Source of the DNA: Nicotiana tabacum
Lineage: Eukaryota; Streptophyta; Magnoliopsida; Solanales; Solanaceae
Length of the DNA: 64,000 nucleotides
Direction of reading: 5' to 3'
Assembly: GCF_000715075.1 (NCBI RefSeq)
Contig: NC_134097.1
Location: 64,141,190-64,205,189, forward strand
Part shown: one piece after another, positions 47,754 to 57,759 of the stretch
How the letters are laid out: each line of letters starts with the position of its first letter
How positions within the stretch are numbered: the first letter of the stretch is position 1
The notes under the pieces: generated by a model
Told to the model about the DNA's origin: nothing
Seen by the model: only the letters and a program-made list of their open reading frames with translations
The model's database searches: none
Made by a program: the position numbers and the translations under genes

Positions 47754-48755
47754 TGTCACACCTCCTTTTTACCCACACCACCAGAAGGGTATAAATAAAG
47801 GGAGTTTTTCCAATTAAAGGACAATATAAACAGGATTTATTGTTAAAAGATTCAGAGTCGCCACTTGGGAGATTTATGGTGTCCCAAGTCACCGGTTGAA
47901 TCCCGAATCGAGGAAAAGTTTGACTCTGCATTACAGTCCGCGAACCAAAAATCCGGGTAAGGTATTCTGTTAACCCGGGAGAAGGTGTTAGGCATTCCCG
48001 AGTTCCGTGGTTCTAGCACGGTCGCTCAACTGTTATATTCAGCTTAATTATCTGATTTTAAAACACCTTTAAGACCTATGTGCATTTTTACTTTTAACCG
48101 CTTTTAATCATTTTTAAAGAAGATTGCAACGTTATTAAAACACGTCTCGAACCACGTCACATAAATGCACCGTAATTTTTAACATATTTTAACATCGTTG
48201 GGATTCGGATTTGGGTCACATAAATGTTCACCCGAATTTAGGAAAAGTAATTTTATTAAAATATCGCACCTAAAGCAACTACGCGTTTTTAACTTTGCGA
48301 GGGCCATGGAAATTTACTAAATGGCACGCCTTGAATTCTAAATGTTATTAAAGACATAATTAAAGAGGGCCACGCGATTTGTCATCTTACTTGGCGCAGC
48401 GCACCTCAATTCCATTTTTAAAGGATATTCAAACTATAGCTTGAAGGGCCATGAACTATGAGTTATCTAGTTATGACTCACCGCCAATCTACTTGATAGG
48501 CTTAATTAATTAACACTAAATGTAGTTAAAGGTTCCATTTAAATTAGCCAAAAGGCTTGTGTGACGGAAAACTAATTTATTGCACAAAAAAGGCTTGATC
48601 CCACACAAAAGGATTGGAGGCCCCAAACAAAGGAAATGGTCTGCCTCTGAGTCAAAGAAGCCTTCTGAATTGGGCTACTACATCAACAATGTCCTTGCCT
48701 AAACAAATCATATCCATATAATTAAGCGTAAACTTGATCTAACAGAAAAGGGAAT
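47754..48755 (-). mobile_element. Partial 5' LTR (R/U5 side) of the Ogre-like element
   Basis: About 1.0 kb at the PBS side remains. It matches 30,475-31,430 closely, then stops at GGGAAT (48,750-48,755), where viral sequence begins. The U3 side with its promoter is missing. Confidence 0.9.
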
Positions 48756-48776
48756 TTGGAGGGGGTCATTTTAATT

Positions 48777-49067
48777 TTAATACTGCGATGTATACCTGCT
48801 GATACATATATTCATTGTTTTAATATTTGTAAGAATTATTGTTTTTCTGTGTTGATAGGTCTCAAGATTATCTCTATAAAATTCAATTTCTTTCTCTATA
48901 GTTAATAAAGCTTTATTACGTAATCTATTATATTTAATTATGTCTTTGCAGGTTTTAATATTGTGTTTAACACAATCTATTTTTCTATTTATGTTACTGA
49001 GGTTTTTAAGAAGTTTCCATTTCTGGGTGTTATAGAATCTTATGTAATGAAAAGTGTTATGTTTCAT
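48777..49067 (-). CDS. Viral small ORF, 96 aa, unrecognised
   Basis: An open frame beginning MKHNTFHYIRFYNTQKW, rich in Lys, Ile and Asn, with a helical middle (EKEIEFYRDNLETYQHRK). It follows the 72-aa ORF by about 35 bases, downstream of the leader hairpin. In the right arm the same ORF is shortened by an internal deletion of about 110 bases. I do not recognise its family. An intact frame in a decayed copy suggests it was a real viral gene, but conservation data are needed. Confidence 0.5.
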   Translation of the reverse strand: MKHNTFHYIRFYNTQKWKLLKNLSNINRKIDCVKHNIKTCKDIIKYNRLRNKALLTIEKEIEFYRDNLETYQHRKTIILTNIKTMNICISRYTSQY

Positions 49068-49102
49068 TTATAAACAGATTTTATTAACTTGATATGTGAT
49101 CA

Positions 49103-49321
49103 TTAATCTGAATATAAATCTAATTCATATAGATCTAATATATCTATTTCTTGTGATACAATTAGTTCTGTAAATGCTTGTTCCATTACATATATTATTT
49201 CAAAAGTAACTAAAATATCATAAATTTTTCTTTTAACATCGTTATTAAGTCTGTTAAAGATATATAATATAAGTATTTTGTAGTCAATATTTTCTTCTAA
49301 TAAATACGTGTGGTTGTTCAT
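49103..49321 (-). CDS. Viral small ORF, 72 aa, identical in both arms
   Basis: MNNHTYLLEENIDYKILILY opens an acidic, Ile/Leu-rich protein ending LYELDLYSD. It starts about 20 bases after the base of the leader hairpin, so it is the first long ORF a ribosome would meet after shunting past the structure. The predicted protein is identical at 62,845-63,063. The function is unrecognised. Confidence 0.55.
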   Translation of the reverse strand: MNNHTYLLEENIDYKILILYIFNRLNNDVKRKIYDILVTFEIIYVMEQAFTELIVSQEIDILDLYELDLYSD

Positions 49322-49342
49322 TCAGATTTACTATTTATCCTT

Positions 49343-49680
49343 ATCATGTGTTTACTAAACATATTCCCTCTAACCTCTTTGTTTATCATAGAGTTTATCA
49401 TATTTTAATAAGTTATACTGAACAATCTTTTCTGGTCACTACCATGTTTTTCATGCTTCAATCATTTACCCTAACAGCGCCTCAACTCTGTGTACTCCCT
49501 AAACGGCTTCCTTGCCTACTGATTTCCACTTTAGGATGGCATAGTCTGGGCTTAACTACTCTCAGCATTATTAGACATGCAAACTTTCTCAAGATGTTCT
49601 TTATAACAGTACTATAACATGATAAACAATTATGATATTCAAGAGATTATAAGGAATATAAGAGTTTAGTTAAACATGAT
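49343..49680 (-). other. Viral leader hairpin, left arm
   Basis: The two flanks of this stretch are extended inverted repeats with small bulges (details under 62,485-62,823). The short leader ORF (MEHSNELQN start) ends at its foot and the 72-aa ORF begins just past it, the layout seen in pararetroviral leaders that use ribosome shunting. Confidence 0.65.
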
Positions 49681-49756
49681 TATGAATAAACTTACCAGGT
49701 TTTGTAATTCGTTTGAATGCTCCATAGCTTTCAGAAGTTTGTATATAATCAGATAT

Positions 49757-50020
49757 TTTATTGAGAGAAGATAAGAGAGAGAAGGTGAGTATGAGGATGT
49801 CCTTTCTTCCTCGGATTTACATTCTATATATAGAAAATTAAAACGACTCCTACTGTTCACAAATGACTCTTACTATTCATGAACGACCTTTACTGTTCAT
49901 GATTATGACTCTTACTATTTACTTTACGACTTTTTTACATGACTCTTACTATTCATGAACGACCTTTACTATTCATGATTATGACTCTTACTTTACGACT
50001 TTTTTACATGACTCGACCCT
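49757..50020 (-). promoter_or_regulatory. Viral promoter, tandem upstream repeats and polyadenylation signal, left arm
   Basis: In sense orientation: repeated GAGTCATAATCATGAACAGT and AAAGGTCGTTCATGAATAGT words (about 50,020-49,850), a CTATATATAGAATG TATA box (about 49,838-49,822), then AATAAA at 49,762-49,757. A poly(A) signal shortly after the start site is normal for pregenomic RNA promoters, which make terminally redundant transcripts. This promoter points toward the Ogre-like element. Confidence 0.7.
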
Positions 50021-50075
50021 TTACATTATTTGTTTTCAATAGTTGTTTCCTTCATTTGTCTTCTTGCTAATACCT

Positions 50076-51368
50076 TCATTCTAGTTGGACTTCTGGTACA
50101 TAGTTTTCATCTCCATTGCACTTTGAACATATGTGGTCTGGATATTTGTGTCCCACTAGTTTGCAGTATCTTGTCAATAACTTGTTTGAAATAAATTCTT
50201 TTTTTAATGCTCTGGTAGTTGGTTGCATTTCTGGCTTTAATAATGATAAAATCCATTTCTGGACTTCATCCATATCTCCTTGTCGTAGTTCTTTTGAGTT
50301 GGCATATATCATTAACCGGTCTCTGGAATAATAGCTCCAGATAGCATTTCCTTGTAGATAATTGTTAGCTAGTTCTTGAATAATAGTTGCTATACCAATT
50401 ATTCTTTTGTTGGCATAGAAACTTGGTATCTCCATTTTCTGTATCTCCGGTTGTTTCTCTATTTCTTCCGGTATTATCATATCTCGTGTTAGTCCTATCT
50501 TTATCACCTGTATAATGGGTTTTATTTCATCATATAGTATTTCAGCTGGTGCTGTATAGAATTTGATGAAGAATAGGTTGCCTTTTATAATTCTTTTGAA
50601 GGTGACAAATGCTTTGTATAGCTCTGGTATTCCAATTATTTCTTCTCCGTCGTGGGTATATACGGTGCTGAGTAGTCCGTAGTTGTAACATGTCTTTACT
50701 AGGTTGGCTTTTGTTTTTGGTTGGGCTATTAGCCTATTATATCCCTGTAGTTTTTGGGTTATATAATCTTGTGTTGGATCTGTAGTAGTAGTTGATCTGG
50801 GGTTTAGGTTTAGAAATGTCTGAATTTTATATATATTCTCAATATATGTTTGAGTAATATGGTTATATACCTTTTTGTTGTGGTGTAGGCTATTAGCATA
50901 GGTTGTAGTTTGTGGGGTTATAGCTATTGCTTCTTTTGGCTTTTTGGATGTAAATGGCTTATCAAATACGTTGTTTAAATTTACATTGGTATGTAGCTTC
51001 TTATTCACCTGTTTGCTTGTGCCTGCAGCTGTAGGTAAACAAACTTTGTCATGGGTTTTTTGGAGTTTCTCAACGTCTCCTTCTAATTCTGGAATTTTTA
51101 AGTCTTCCGATCGACTTAGCTCTGCATTTTTATAGTCATGCTGCTGACTTTCTAGCTGTTGTAATCTTTTGCCCATACTATCCATCTGTAATGATCGGGT
51201 AGTAAGGATTGCAAATATATTTCCGTTTTTGTCTATTTGTATACCTAAAAATTCTATTTGATTTTTCATTACTTCTGCTTTCTTTTTACTTAAACTTATT
51301 CCTGATATTTCTACAATGTGTATGAATTTTTCTAGTAGTTTTATATGTTCGTTCTCTGTTCTAGAATA
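50076..51368 (-). pseudogene. Viral RT fragment fused in frame to the transactivator-like ORF
   Basis: The frame runs from the RT block MKNQIEFLGIQIDKNG directly into FAILTTRSLQMDSMGKRL of the downstream ORF. Comparison with the right arm shows that about 0.69 kb (right-arm 60,259-60,944), holding the RT end and RNase H, is missing with A-rich microhomology at the joint. The C-terminal part is an inclusion-body/transactivator-like protein (GLLSTVYTHDGEEIIGIPEL) that ends with a Cys/His cluster (YCKLVGH, HICSKC). In frame with the upstream RT apart from a TGA at 51,369-51,371. Confidence 0.85.
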
Positions 51369-52463
51369 TCATAGTATATCATCTATATATATTATACAAT
51401 TTTCTAATTGGTTAAAGTAGTTATCCATAAAATGTTGATATCTACCTGGTGCATTTTTATATCCAAATGGTAATACATTCCATTCATAAAATCCTTGTGG
51501 TACTGTGAATGCTGTTAACTTCTTAGATTCGTCTTCTAGTTTTAAATGGTAAAATCCTGATTTACAATCAAACTTACTGAAATAGTTATATCCTTGTATT
51601 TGTCTGATTTTTAGTATTTTATTTGGTATCGGATAATTATATGTTTTTGTTTTTGCATTTAAATTTCTATAATCTATAACCATACGGCTTTTTCCTCGTT
51701 TTTGTTCACTATGCTTATTTACTATAAATGTCGGGCTAGTATGTTTACTATTACTTTCTTGTATGTACTTATTGTCTAATAATTCCTTTATATGCATTTT
51801 AAATTCTGTTAAATCATTAAAGTTGTATTTTAAAGGTTTTTGTGTTACTATGCTATTTTCATCTATTAGTTCAATCTTTATTTTTGTTTTATGTTTTTCC
51901 CATCCTTGGAGTGGATTATCATTATATAGTAATTCTAATTTATCTTGCAGTAGTTTTATTTTATTTATTGAGAAAATGATTATCTCTATATTATGGTTGC
52001 TTTGTATTACATTTTCTAATTTTTGGGTAATCTTTTCACTTCCTTTAATCCAGGGTGTTGTTTTTCTTACTTTATTATTTACTCTTTTTGCTCCTAATTT
52101 TTGTTTACACGGGGTAGTAAACCACCAATGTGTTTTTGTTATTATATGTGGGTATAATTTATCTAAAAATGGCATTCCTAATAATATATCTTTATTTGTG
52201 AATTCATAACTATATATTTCTTCTATGGTTAATATTTTATCCCATATTTGTATCTTTATATTTCTTGCTTTGTATGTTATCATACTTCCCTCATTATTGA
52301 ATCCTGTTACTACTATGGGGTTTTTTAGCTTTTCCCATTTACTTTCTGGTAAACAATTATGTCTACACATGTTAGCTTCTGCTCCTGTATCCATCATAGG
52401 TGTATAGTATCTATTATAATATCCTTCTACTATTATCTTGGCAAGTATGTATATCTTTGGCAT
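51369..52463 (-). pseudogene. Viral protease and RT (N-terminal part), left arm
   Basis: It starts MPKIYILAKIIVEGYYNRYY with the retropepsin motif MMDTGAEANMC. RT blocks follow (HTSPTFIVNKHSEQKRGKSR, MVIDYRNLNAKT, FSKFDCKSGFYHL, FGYKNAPGRYQHFMDNYF) and end at the catalytic YIDDIL, where TGA (51,369-51,371) stops the frame. The start overlaps the stop of the preceding ORF (TAATG), as in the right arm. Unlike the right arm there is no frameshift between protease and RT. Role: genome replication by reverse transcription. Inactive here. Confidence 0.9.
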
Positions 52464-52996
52464 TATATCAAAGTTCTTTTTATTATTATTTTCTTATTTT
52501 CATAACTTATCGTTAATTGTCTATCTTCTAATTTATATGGTTTGACTTTTTCTAACCATTTTATTCCTAGTGTAATGTTTTTATCGCCTTGATATATTTT
52601 AAAATTTATTAATATTGGTATTCCTCCAATAATTAATTCTTTTTCAGTTGTTTCTTCGTTTTTTCTTAACGCTTTTGGTAGTTCTGAATTTTGCTGTTCT
52701 ATTGTCACTATCTCTTGTTCTGGTATTAATTCTCTTATAACATAATTCTCTTCCTGCCCTGTATTTATTAATATTAAATATTTTCTTTGGTCCATTATTC
52801 CTGTTATATAATAATGGTGTGGGTTTATTTCTTCTATTTTTTGTTCTATTAATTTTTGTGGAGTTATATAATTTATTCTTCTTGATGTACTTCTTGATGT
52901 ACTTATTCTTGATGACGTTTCTGGCATTTCATTATTTGTTCGTTTTGACGTGTTTAATCTTTCTTTTACTATTTCTAAATCTTCTTCCATGTCCAT
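52463..52996 (-). pseudogene. Viral ORF with protease-like fold lacking the catalytic Asp, left arm
   Basis: 177 codons beginning MDMEEDLEIVKERLNTSKRT. A Ser/Arg-rich part (SSRISTSRSTSRRINY) leads into LILINTGQEENYVIREL and later LGIKWLEKVKPYKLEDRQLT. These mirror the MMDTGAEANMC and LGMPFLDKLYPHI blocks of the true protease that follows, but Asn replaces the catalytic Asp. The frame is also open upstream of the first Met (IENPFERIVSVIDNND), so it may have been joined to the movement protein across an AAAT-rich tract. This left copy is uninterrupted; the right has a TGA at 58,539-58,541. Confidence 0.7.
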
Positions 52997-53055
52997 TTCC
53001 GTATAACTGTAATCATTGTTGTCTATAACTGATACTATTCTTTCGAATGGATTTT

Positions 53056-53730
53056 CTATTTTATTTTATTTATTTTATTTTTAGTTGTTATCTTATGTTT
53101 TGTTGTTAAGACATATAGATTTTTACATCTTGCTGTGAATATTTTACTTCCTGGTGCTAATTCTATTCCAGACATTTTCCAGTATAGCACTAATGATTTA
53201 TCTATATTTTTATCATCTATTGCTACTGAATAGTTGGCACTTACTATAAATTTAAATTTTTGGTATATTAAGTTACCTCTTACGGCACTTATTATACTCT
53301 TTTCTATAGGTTGTACAATTCTATCATCTGCCAAGTATATTTCTATAGGGGTATCTATTCCTTCCCTAAAACATGCTTTTATTAGGATCTCCGTTCCTCC
53401 TAAGTGTACATATTTTATTGGATTTTTTGCTTTTATATCTTGTATTTCTTTATTTAGTAGTTTTTTATTTAAAATTGGTATTTGTGCTTTACCTTTGATG
53501 TATTTACAATCTATTATATGTTCTCTTTGGCTTACTACATAGTATTCTTCTTTCTGTCTTTTAAACTAATTCTTTATTGTTGGTACTTCTAATATTTTGT
53601 CTATGCTTAGATCCAATTCTTTTCCTTTTATTTGTTCAAATATATTAGCGTCAAATATTATTTTTTGTTCTGAAGATTGTTCATCTTGGTGTTCTTCTTG
53701 TTGTATAATTTGTATATCTTTTTCAGTCAT
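53056..53730 (-). pseudogene. Viral movement protein, left arm
   Basis: It starts MTEKDIQIIQQEEHQ, overlapping the coat-protein stop by a few bases (ATGACTGA). The middle part (PIEIYLADDRIVQP, GNLIYQKFKFIVSANYSVAI) is typical of 30K-superfamily movement proteins of Caulimoviridae, which let virus pass through plasmodesmata. A TAG at 53,566-53,568 replaces a Trp codon present in the right arm. Otherwise the frame is open to an AAAT-rich tract at its end. Confidence 0.8.
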
Positions 53731-55164
53731 TACTTTCTTCGTCTGATTCTTCTATATTATTGTCTATTTCTTTTTCATTTTCGGGGAACTCGTTTTCTGA
53801 TATCTCATATATGTTGTCTTCACTGCTTAATTCATAATCTACATATTCTATTTGTGTATATTTATCATTATCTATCATTATTTCGGTAATTTATTTTTTC
53901 TTTGGGTTTTTTGGTAATCTACAATCTTTGGCTAAGTGTCCTAGCTTTCCACAATTATAGCAAGTACATTCTGTTAGTTTTTTCTTTTTCCTATATGGTT
54001 TTTTATGTTTATAATTTTTTACATAATATCTTCCTCTTGGTTTCCTATATTTATATTTTGAATATTTTGATTTAAATTTCTTTCTCTTTCCTTTTTTTTG
54101 TAATATTTATCTGTGCAGCCAAATTGGGGTGCTATTCTACTTTTGCAGCATGCCAAATTTTTTACTAATATTTTATCCATTTTGATATTTTCTTTATACT
54201 TTTCGCATAATTCTATAAACCAGTTTTATAAAAATTTTATTCGAGCTCCTAGAGTATCTGCTAGTTCTGCTTCATTCCAATTTTTTATTATTTTTGAGCT
54301 AAACGGTTCTGGTAATTTTGTAAAATATAATTTTCTGATTTCCTTACTTTCATATGGACTATATGTTCTTTTATAATAATAGTCTCTAAATGCACAAGTA
54401 TATTCGTCTATATAACACATATTACATATTGCTAATTTTGTCATCAAATTTCTATTTGTAGTTTTTTCTTTATTTTGTTCTTCTACTTATGTTGTTATAC
54501 TACTAAACTCATTTCTTATTGCTATTTCATATTTATTCAATATATCTGTCACTGTTGTTGCTGTTGTTCCATCAAGTTTTTTATTACTTCTTAATGTATC
54601 TAGGCTTTCACTTGATAAATTTTGTAACCATAGTTTTACCGTTCCTATAAGTGTTCTTTCTATATATCCTGGTGTTTCAGCTATTGCAATTTTATTATCT
54701 ATTAGTTGTTTGGAGATGTACCCTATCCATAATTGGATTGTTTTATTTATATCTGCTACACAATCTAGATCTAAAAAATTACATTGTTCAGTTATCTGTC
54801 TTGGTGTCCATTTCCTATTTAGCCTTTTATCCCATAATGTTTTATTTCTATCATATGAATCATAACTTACTCTGTAATAGGTTGGGTTTAGTTGTCTTGG
54901 ATTTTTTACTCCTGATGTGCTTGGTTTATCTTCGATCATATCTCCTGTATTTATTTCTGGATTTGTTTTCATCTTTTCCATTTTTTCTATTAGTTCTGTG
55001 TATGTTTCACTTGTTTCTGAATAGTCTTCTCCTAGATTTGTGTCGTTATCACTTTGGTCATTTATTTCGTTCATGCTTATTTTTGGTGGATTATCATGTA
55101 TTTCTTCTAACTGTAATTTGAACTTTTCTATCTCATTTGTCAGTTTTAGCTCTTGTTCTTCTTC
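53724..55164 (-). pseudogene. Viral coat-protein polyprotein (ORF1), left arm
   Basis: The upstream end is cut at the spacer junction inside a coiled-coil N-terminal part (NEIEKFKLQLEEI). It continues MNEINDQSDNDTNLGEDYS, the capsid core (YYRVSYDSYDRNKTLWDKRL, IQLWIGYISKQL, MCYIDEYTCAFRDYYYKRTY), a strongly basic tract, and the zinc knuckle CYNCGKLGHLAKDC at 53,921-53,962, then an acidic tail. Breaks include TAA at 54,487-54,489, TAA near 54,226 (a Gln position) and frame changes around 54,100. Confidence 0.85.
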
Positions 55165-55383
55165 TGGAAAATTGGACCCTCTGATTTTACCGTATATAGA
55201 TAGTCCCCGCGTTTCTTAGAGTAAAAGTGATAAGAAACGACCTTGAATTTCTGCCCCTCTGGTACTTCCGAAATGACATCAATCATAAGGTTTCAAAATA
55301 TGGCGTACACACAGCCCATGAAAGCCTTAGTATTGATTACAACGGTTGGTTGTCCCTTGGCTTCCTTCAACGCGCTTGTGGGG

Positions 55384-55396
55384 CCTTTATAAATAC
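55384..55396 (+). promoter_or_regulatory. TATA box in the spacer
   Basis: CTTTATAAATACT precedes a T/C-rich leader and the ATG at 55,512. It would drive transcription rightwards through the gene fragment into the right viral arm. Confidence 0.5.
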
Positions 55397-55511
55397 TTCT
55401 CCTCTTGTTATTTATAACTCACCACCAAGCCCCCAAAAAGTTTTCTTCTACCATTACTTTTGTTCTTTCTTTGAAATGCAACTTCCCTTTCTCCTCTGAA
55501 ATCTTTTAGGT

Positions 55512-56571
55512 ATGGCAAAAACTTCCGCCTCTGCTTCTCAGGAGAACGTGCTAAGGAATGCGTTCCAGGATTTTTTACAACGACTTCCTATTTCAAGGTC
55601 GAGAGACCTTCTTCAAAGTCGGGGCATCGTGATCCTGTGTCTCAGTATATTAGCTCAATAATAGACGTCGAAACGGTGATGATTGATTACTGCTGGGGGG
55701 ATGCGGTGCTTGTGGAGATCCCTTCTCTGGAGGAGGATATAGCGACATACAAAGCCTATTTTCTCAATGTGTATACTTACCCATTTACCCTTGGGACAGT
55801 GGGGCTATCTTTGCCTCCTATAGACCCCGTGATTCTCGACATCTACCAACATTATCAAGTGACCCTCAGCCAAATCCACCCTTCATTTTGGCGCATTATC
55901 TACATGATCAGGTACAATGCGAACATGATTGAGGAGATGCCCTTCACCCTCGATCACTTGATCAAGATGTACATACCCCGTCATTTCCGTGAGGGTATGG
56001 TTAAGCTCCACTGGCAAGCTTCCAGGGCTCTTTTTGCTTGCATCGAAGAAGCTGGGAACGGAGGGTGGATGAGCCGCTTTGTCCGAGTTAGGAATTCGGA
56101 CCTTATCCTGGTGGAAAGGATGTCGTTCCCCGAAAGGTGGAACATGGAACGTAAGTAGATACATTATCTAGTATTTCCTTGCTTCTTTTTAGATACATCT
56201 TTCCGCGTGCTTAATTTCTTCAGCTGATGCAGTCGTAGCAATTTACCCCGGGCTGGGTCGGCCGGCTGGACTCAATTTTCCCATAACCTGAGCGAGTGTG
56301 GCGTGATCTGTCCTAGGCTCGATGGGAAGCCAAGGACCACGGTGAGCCTTCACCCCTGTTGCAGTCGTACCTTCTAATCTGAACTGATACTGATAGCGTT
56401 CTCACTCCATGTGCTTCCCTCTTACATTCGGGTAGGTCTGGGGGAGGTCCCTTTGATGAAGGGAACATCGCTTTGTGAAGAGGGTACCTCGGGACCCAAT
56501 GAAGGGAAGAAAAGACAAAGGGAATCATCGAATGAACCTTCAAAATCCAAGAAGATCAAGGTGGAAGAAAT
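55512..56571 (+). pseudogene. Retroelement-type plant protein gene fragment with introns
   Basis: An ATG opens MAKTSASASQENVLRNAFQD. After a frameshift near 55,600 a long frame continues (YTYPFTLGTVGLSLPPIDPV, YQVTLSQIHPSFWRIIYMI, MPFTLDHLIKMYIPRHFREG, GGWMSRFVRVRNSDLI). It resembles the putative plant transposon/retrotransposon ORF proteins common in Solanaceae, judged from memory. GTAAGT at 56,151-56,156 and TTTCTTCAG at 56,215-56,223 look like intron ends, and a second donor GTGAGC is at 56,342. A last exon-like part ends in a basic KKIKVEEISKKSK stretch at the viral junction. Not functional as it stands. Confidence 0.6.
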
Positions 56572-57759
56572 AAGTAAAAAATCCAAGACAACTAAACCCA
56601 ACCTATTACAGAGTAAGTTATGATTCATATGATAGAAATAAAACATTATGGGATAAAAGGCTAAATAGGAAATGGACACCAAGACAGATAACTGAACAAT
56701 GTAATTTTTTAGATCTAGATTGTGTAGCAGATATAAATAAAACAATCCAATTATGGATAGGGTACATCTCCAAACAACTAATATATAATAAAATTGCAAT
56801 AGTTGAAACACCAGGATATATAGAAAGAACACTTATAGGAACGGTAAAACTATGGTTACAAAATTTATCAAGTGAAAGCCTAGATACATTAAGAAGTAAT
56901 AAAAAACTTGATGGAACAACAGCAACAACAGTGACAGATATATTGAATAAATACGAAATAGCAATAAAAAATGAGTTTAGTAGTATGACAACAGAAGTAG
57001 AAGAACAAAATAAAGAAAAAACTACAAATAGAAATTTGATGACAAAATTAGCAATATGTAATATGTGTTATATAGACGAATATACTTGTGCATTTAGAGA
57101 CTATTATTATAAAAGAACATATAGTCCATATGAAAGTAAGGAAATAAGAAAATTATATTTTACAAAATTACCAGAACCGTTTAGCTCAAAAATAATAAAA
57201 AATTGGAATGAAGCAGACTAGCAGATACTCTAGGAGCTCGAATAAAATTTCTACAAAACTGGTTTATAGAATTATGCGAAAAGTATAAAGAAAATATCAA
57301 AATGGATAAAATATTAGTAAAATATTTGGCATGCTGCAAAAGTAGAATAGCACCCCAATTTGGCTGCACAGATAAATATTACAAAAAAAAGGAAAGAGAA
57401 AGAAATTTAAATCAAAATATTCAAAATATAAATATAGGAAACCAAGAGGAAGATATTATGTAAAAAATTATAAACATAAAAAACCATATAGGAAAAAGAA
57501 AAAACTAACAGAATGTACTTGCTATAATTGTGGAAAGCTAGGACACTTAGCCAAAGATTGTAGATTACCAAAAAACCCAAAGAAAAAACAAATTACCGAA
57601 ATAATGATAGATAATGATAAATATACACAAATAGAATATGTAGATTATGAATTAAGCAGTGAAGACAACATATATGAGATATCAGAAAACGAGTTCCCCG
57701 AAAATGAAAAAGAAATAGACAATAACATAGAAGAATCAGACGAAGAAAGTAATGACTGA
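56572..57759 (+). pseudogene. Viral coat-protein polyprotein, right arm
   Basis: The first part is lost at the junction. The capsid core is present (KLNRKWTPRQITEQCNFLDL-type region, IQLWIGYISKQL, MCYIDEYTCAFRDYYYKRTY). A one-base loss near 57,217 shifts the frame after IIKNWNEA, and further shifts occur in the A-rich basic region near 57,390. The zinc knuckle CYNCGKLGHLAKDC is at 57,520-57,561 and the stop at 57,757-57,759. The left arm is not shifted at 57,217 but has its own stops. Confidence 0.85.

Larger units (their letters stand above)
30475..48755 (-). mobile_element. Ogre-like Ty3/gypsy element (18.3 kb, 5' LTR truncated by viral DNA)
   Basis: Sense order from right to left: partial 5' LTR (48,755-47,754), PBS, 5' UTR, ORF1, spacer, gag, protease, probable intron, RT-RNase H, integrase, 3' UTR with two repeat arrays, polypurine tract (33,340-33,327) and 3' LTR (33,326-30,475). 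The extra ORF1 upstream of gag and the intron between protease and RT are the defining traits of Ogre elements. All coding regions carry stops or frameshifts. The outer part of the 5' LTR, including its U3, is missing because pararetroviral DNA joins at 48,755/48,756. Confidence 0.9.
48756..55164 (-). mobile_element. Endogenous pararetrovirus, left arm of the inverted repeat
   Basis: Caulimoviridae-type DNA, closest by motif to the Solendovirus/tobacco vein clearing virus group (from memory, not searched). Sense order leftwards: coat-protein region, movement protein, protease-like ORF, protease-RT, transactivator-like ORF, promoter, leader and two small ORFs. It matches the right arm (56,572-63,291) almost base for base, except that it lacks about 0.69 kb (end of RT and RNase H), retains about 110 bases lost on the right, and extends about 250 bases further toward the spacer. 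Confidence 0.92.
55165..56571 (+). other. Non-viral spacer between the pararetroviral arms
   Basis: This 1.4-kb stretch has normal base composition, unlike the A/T-rich virus. It carries a TATA box, a leader, a retroelement-type gene fragment and intron-like signals, all on the plus strand. It is flanked by viral DNA on both sides in opposite orientation. Whether it is the original insertion site or filler picked up during rearrangement cannot be told from the window. Confidence 0.8.

Noticed and set aside
52819..54376. Several short Phe/Leu-rich frames that look like membrane proteins
   Set aside because: T-rich antisense of viral ORFs; no independent support.
54651..55121. 156-aa hydrophobic plus-strand frame opposite the viral coat protein
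   Set aside because: It is the antisense shadow of A-rich viral coding sequence; the same shadow appears opposite the right arm.
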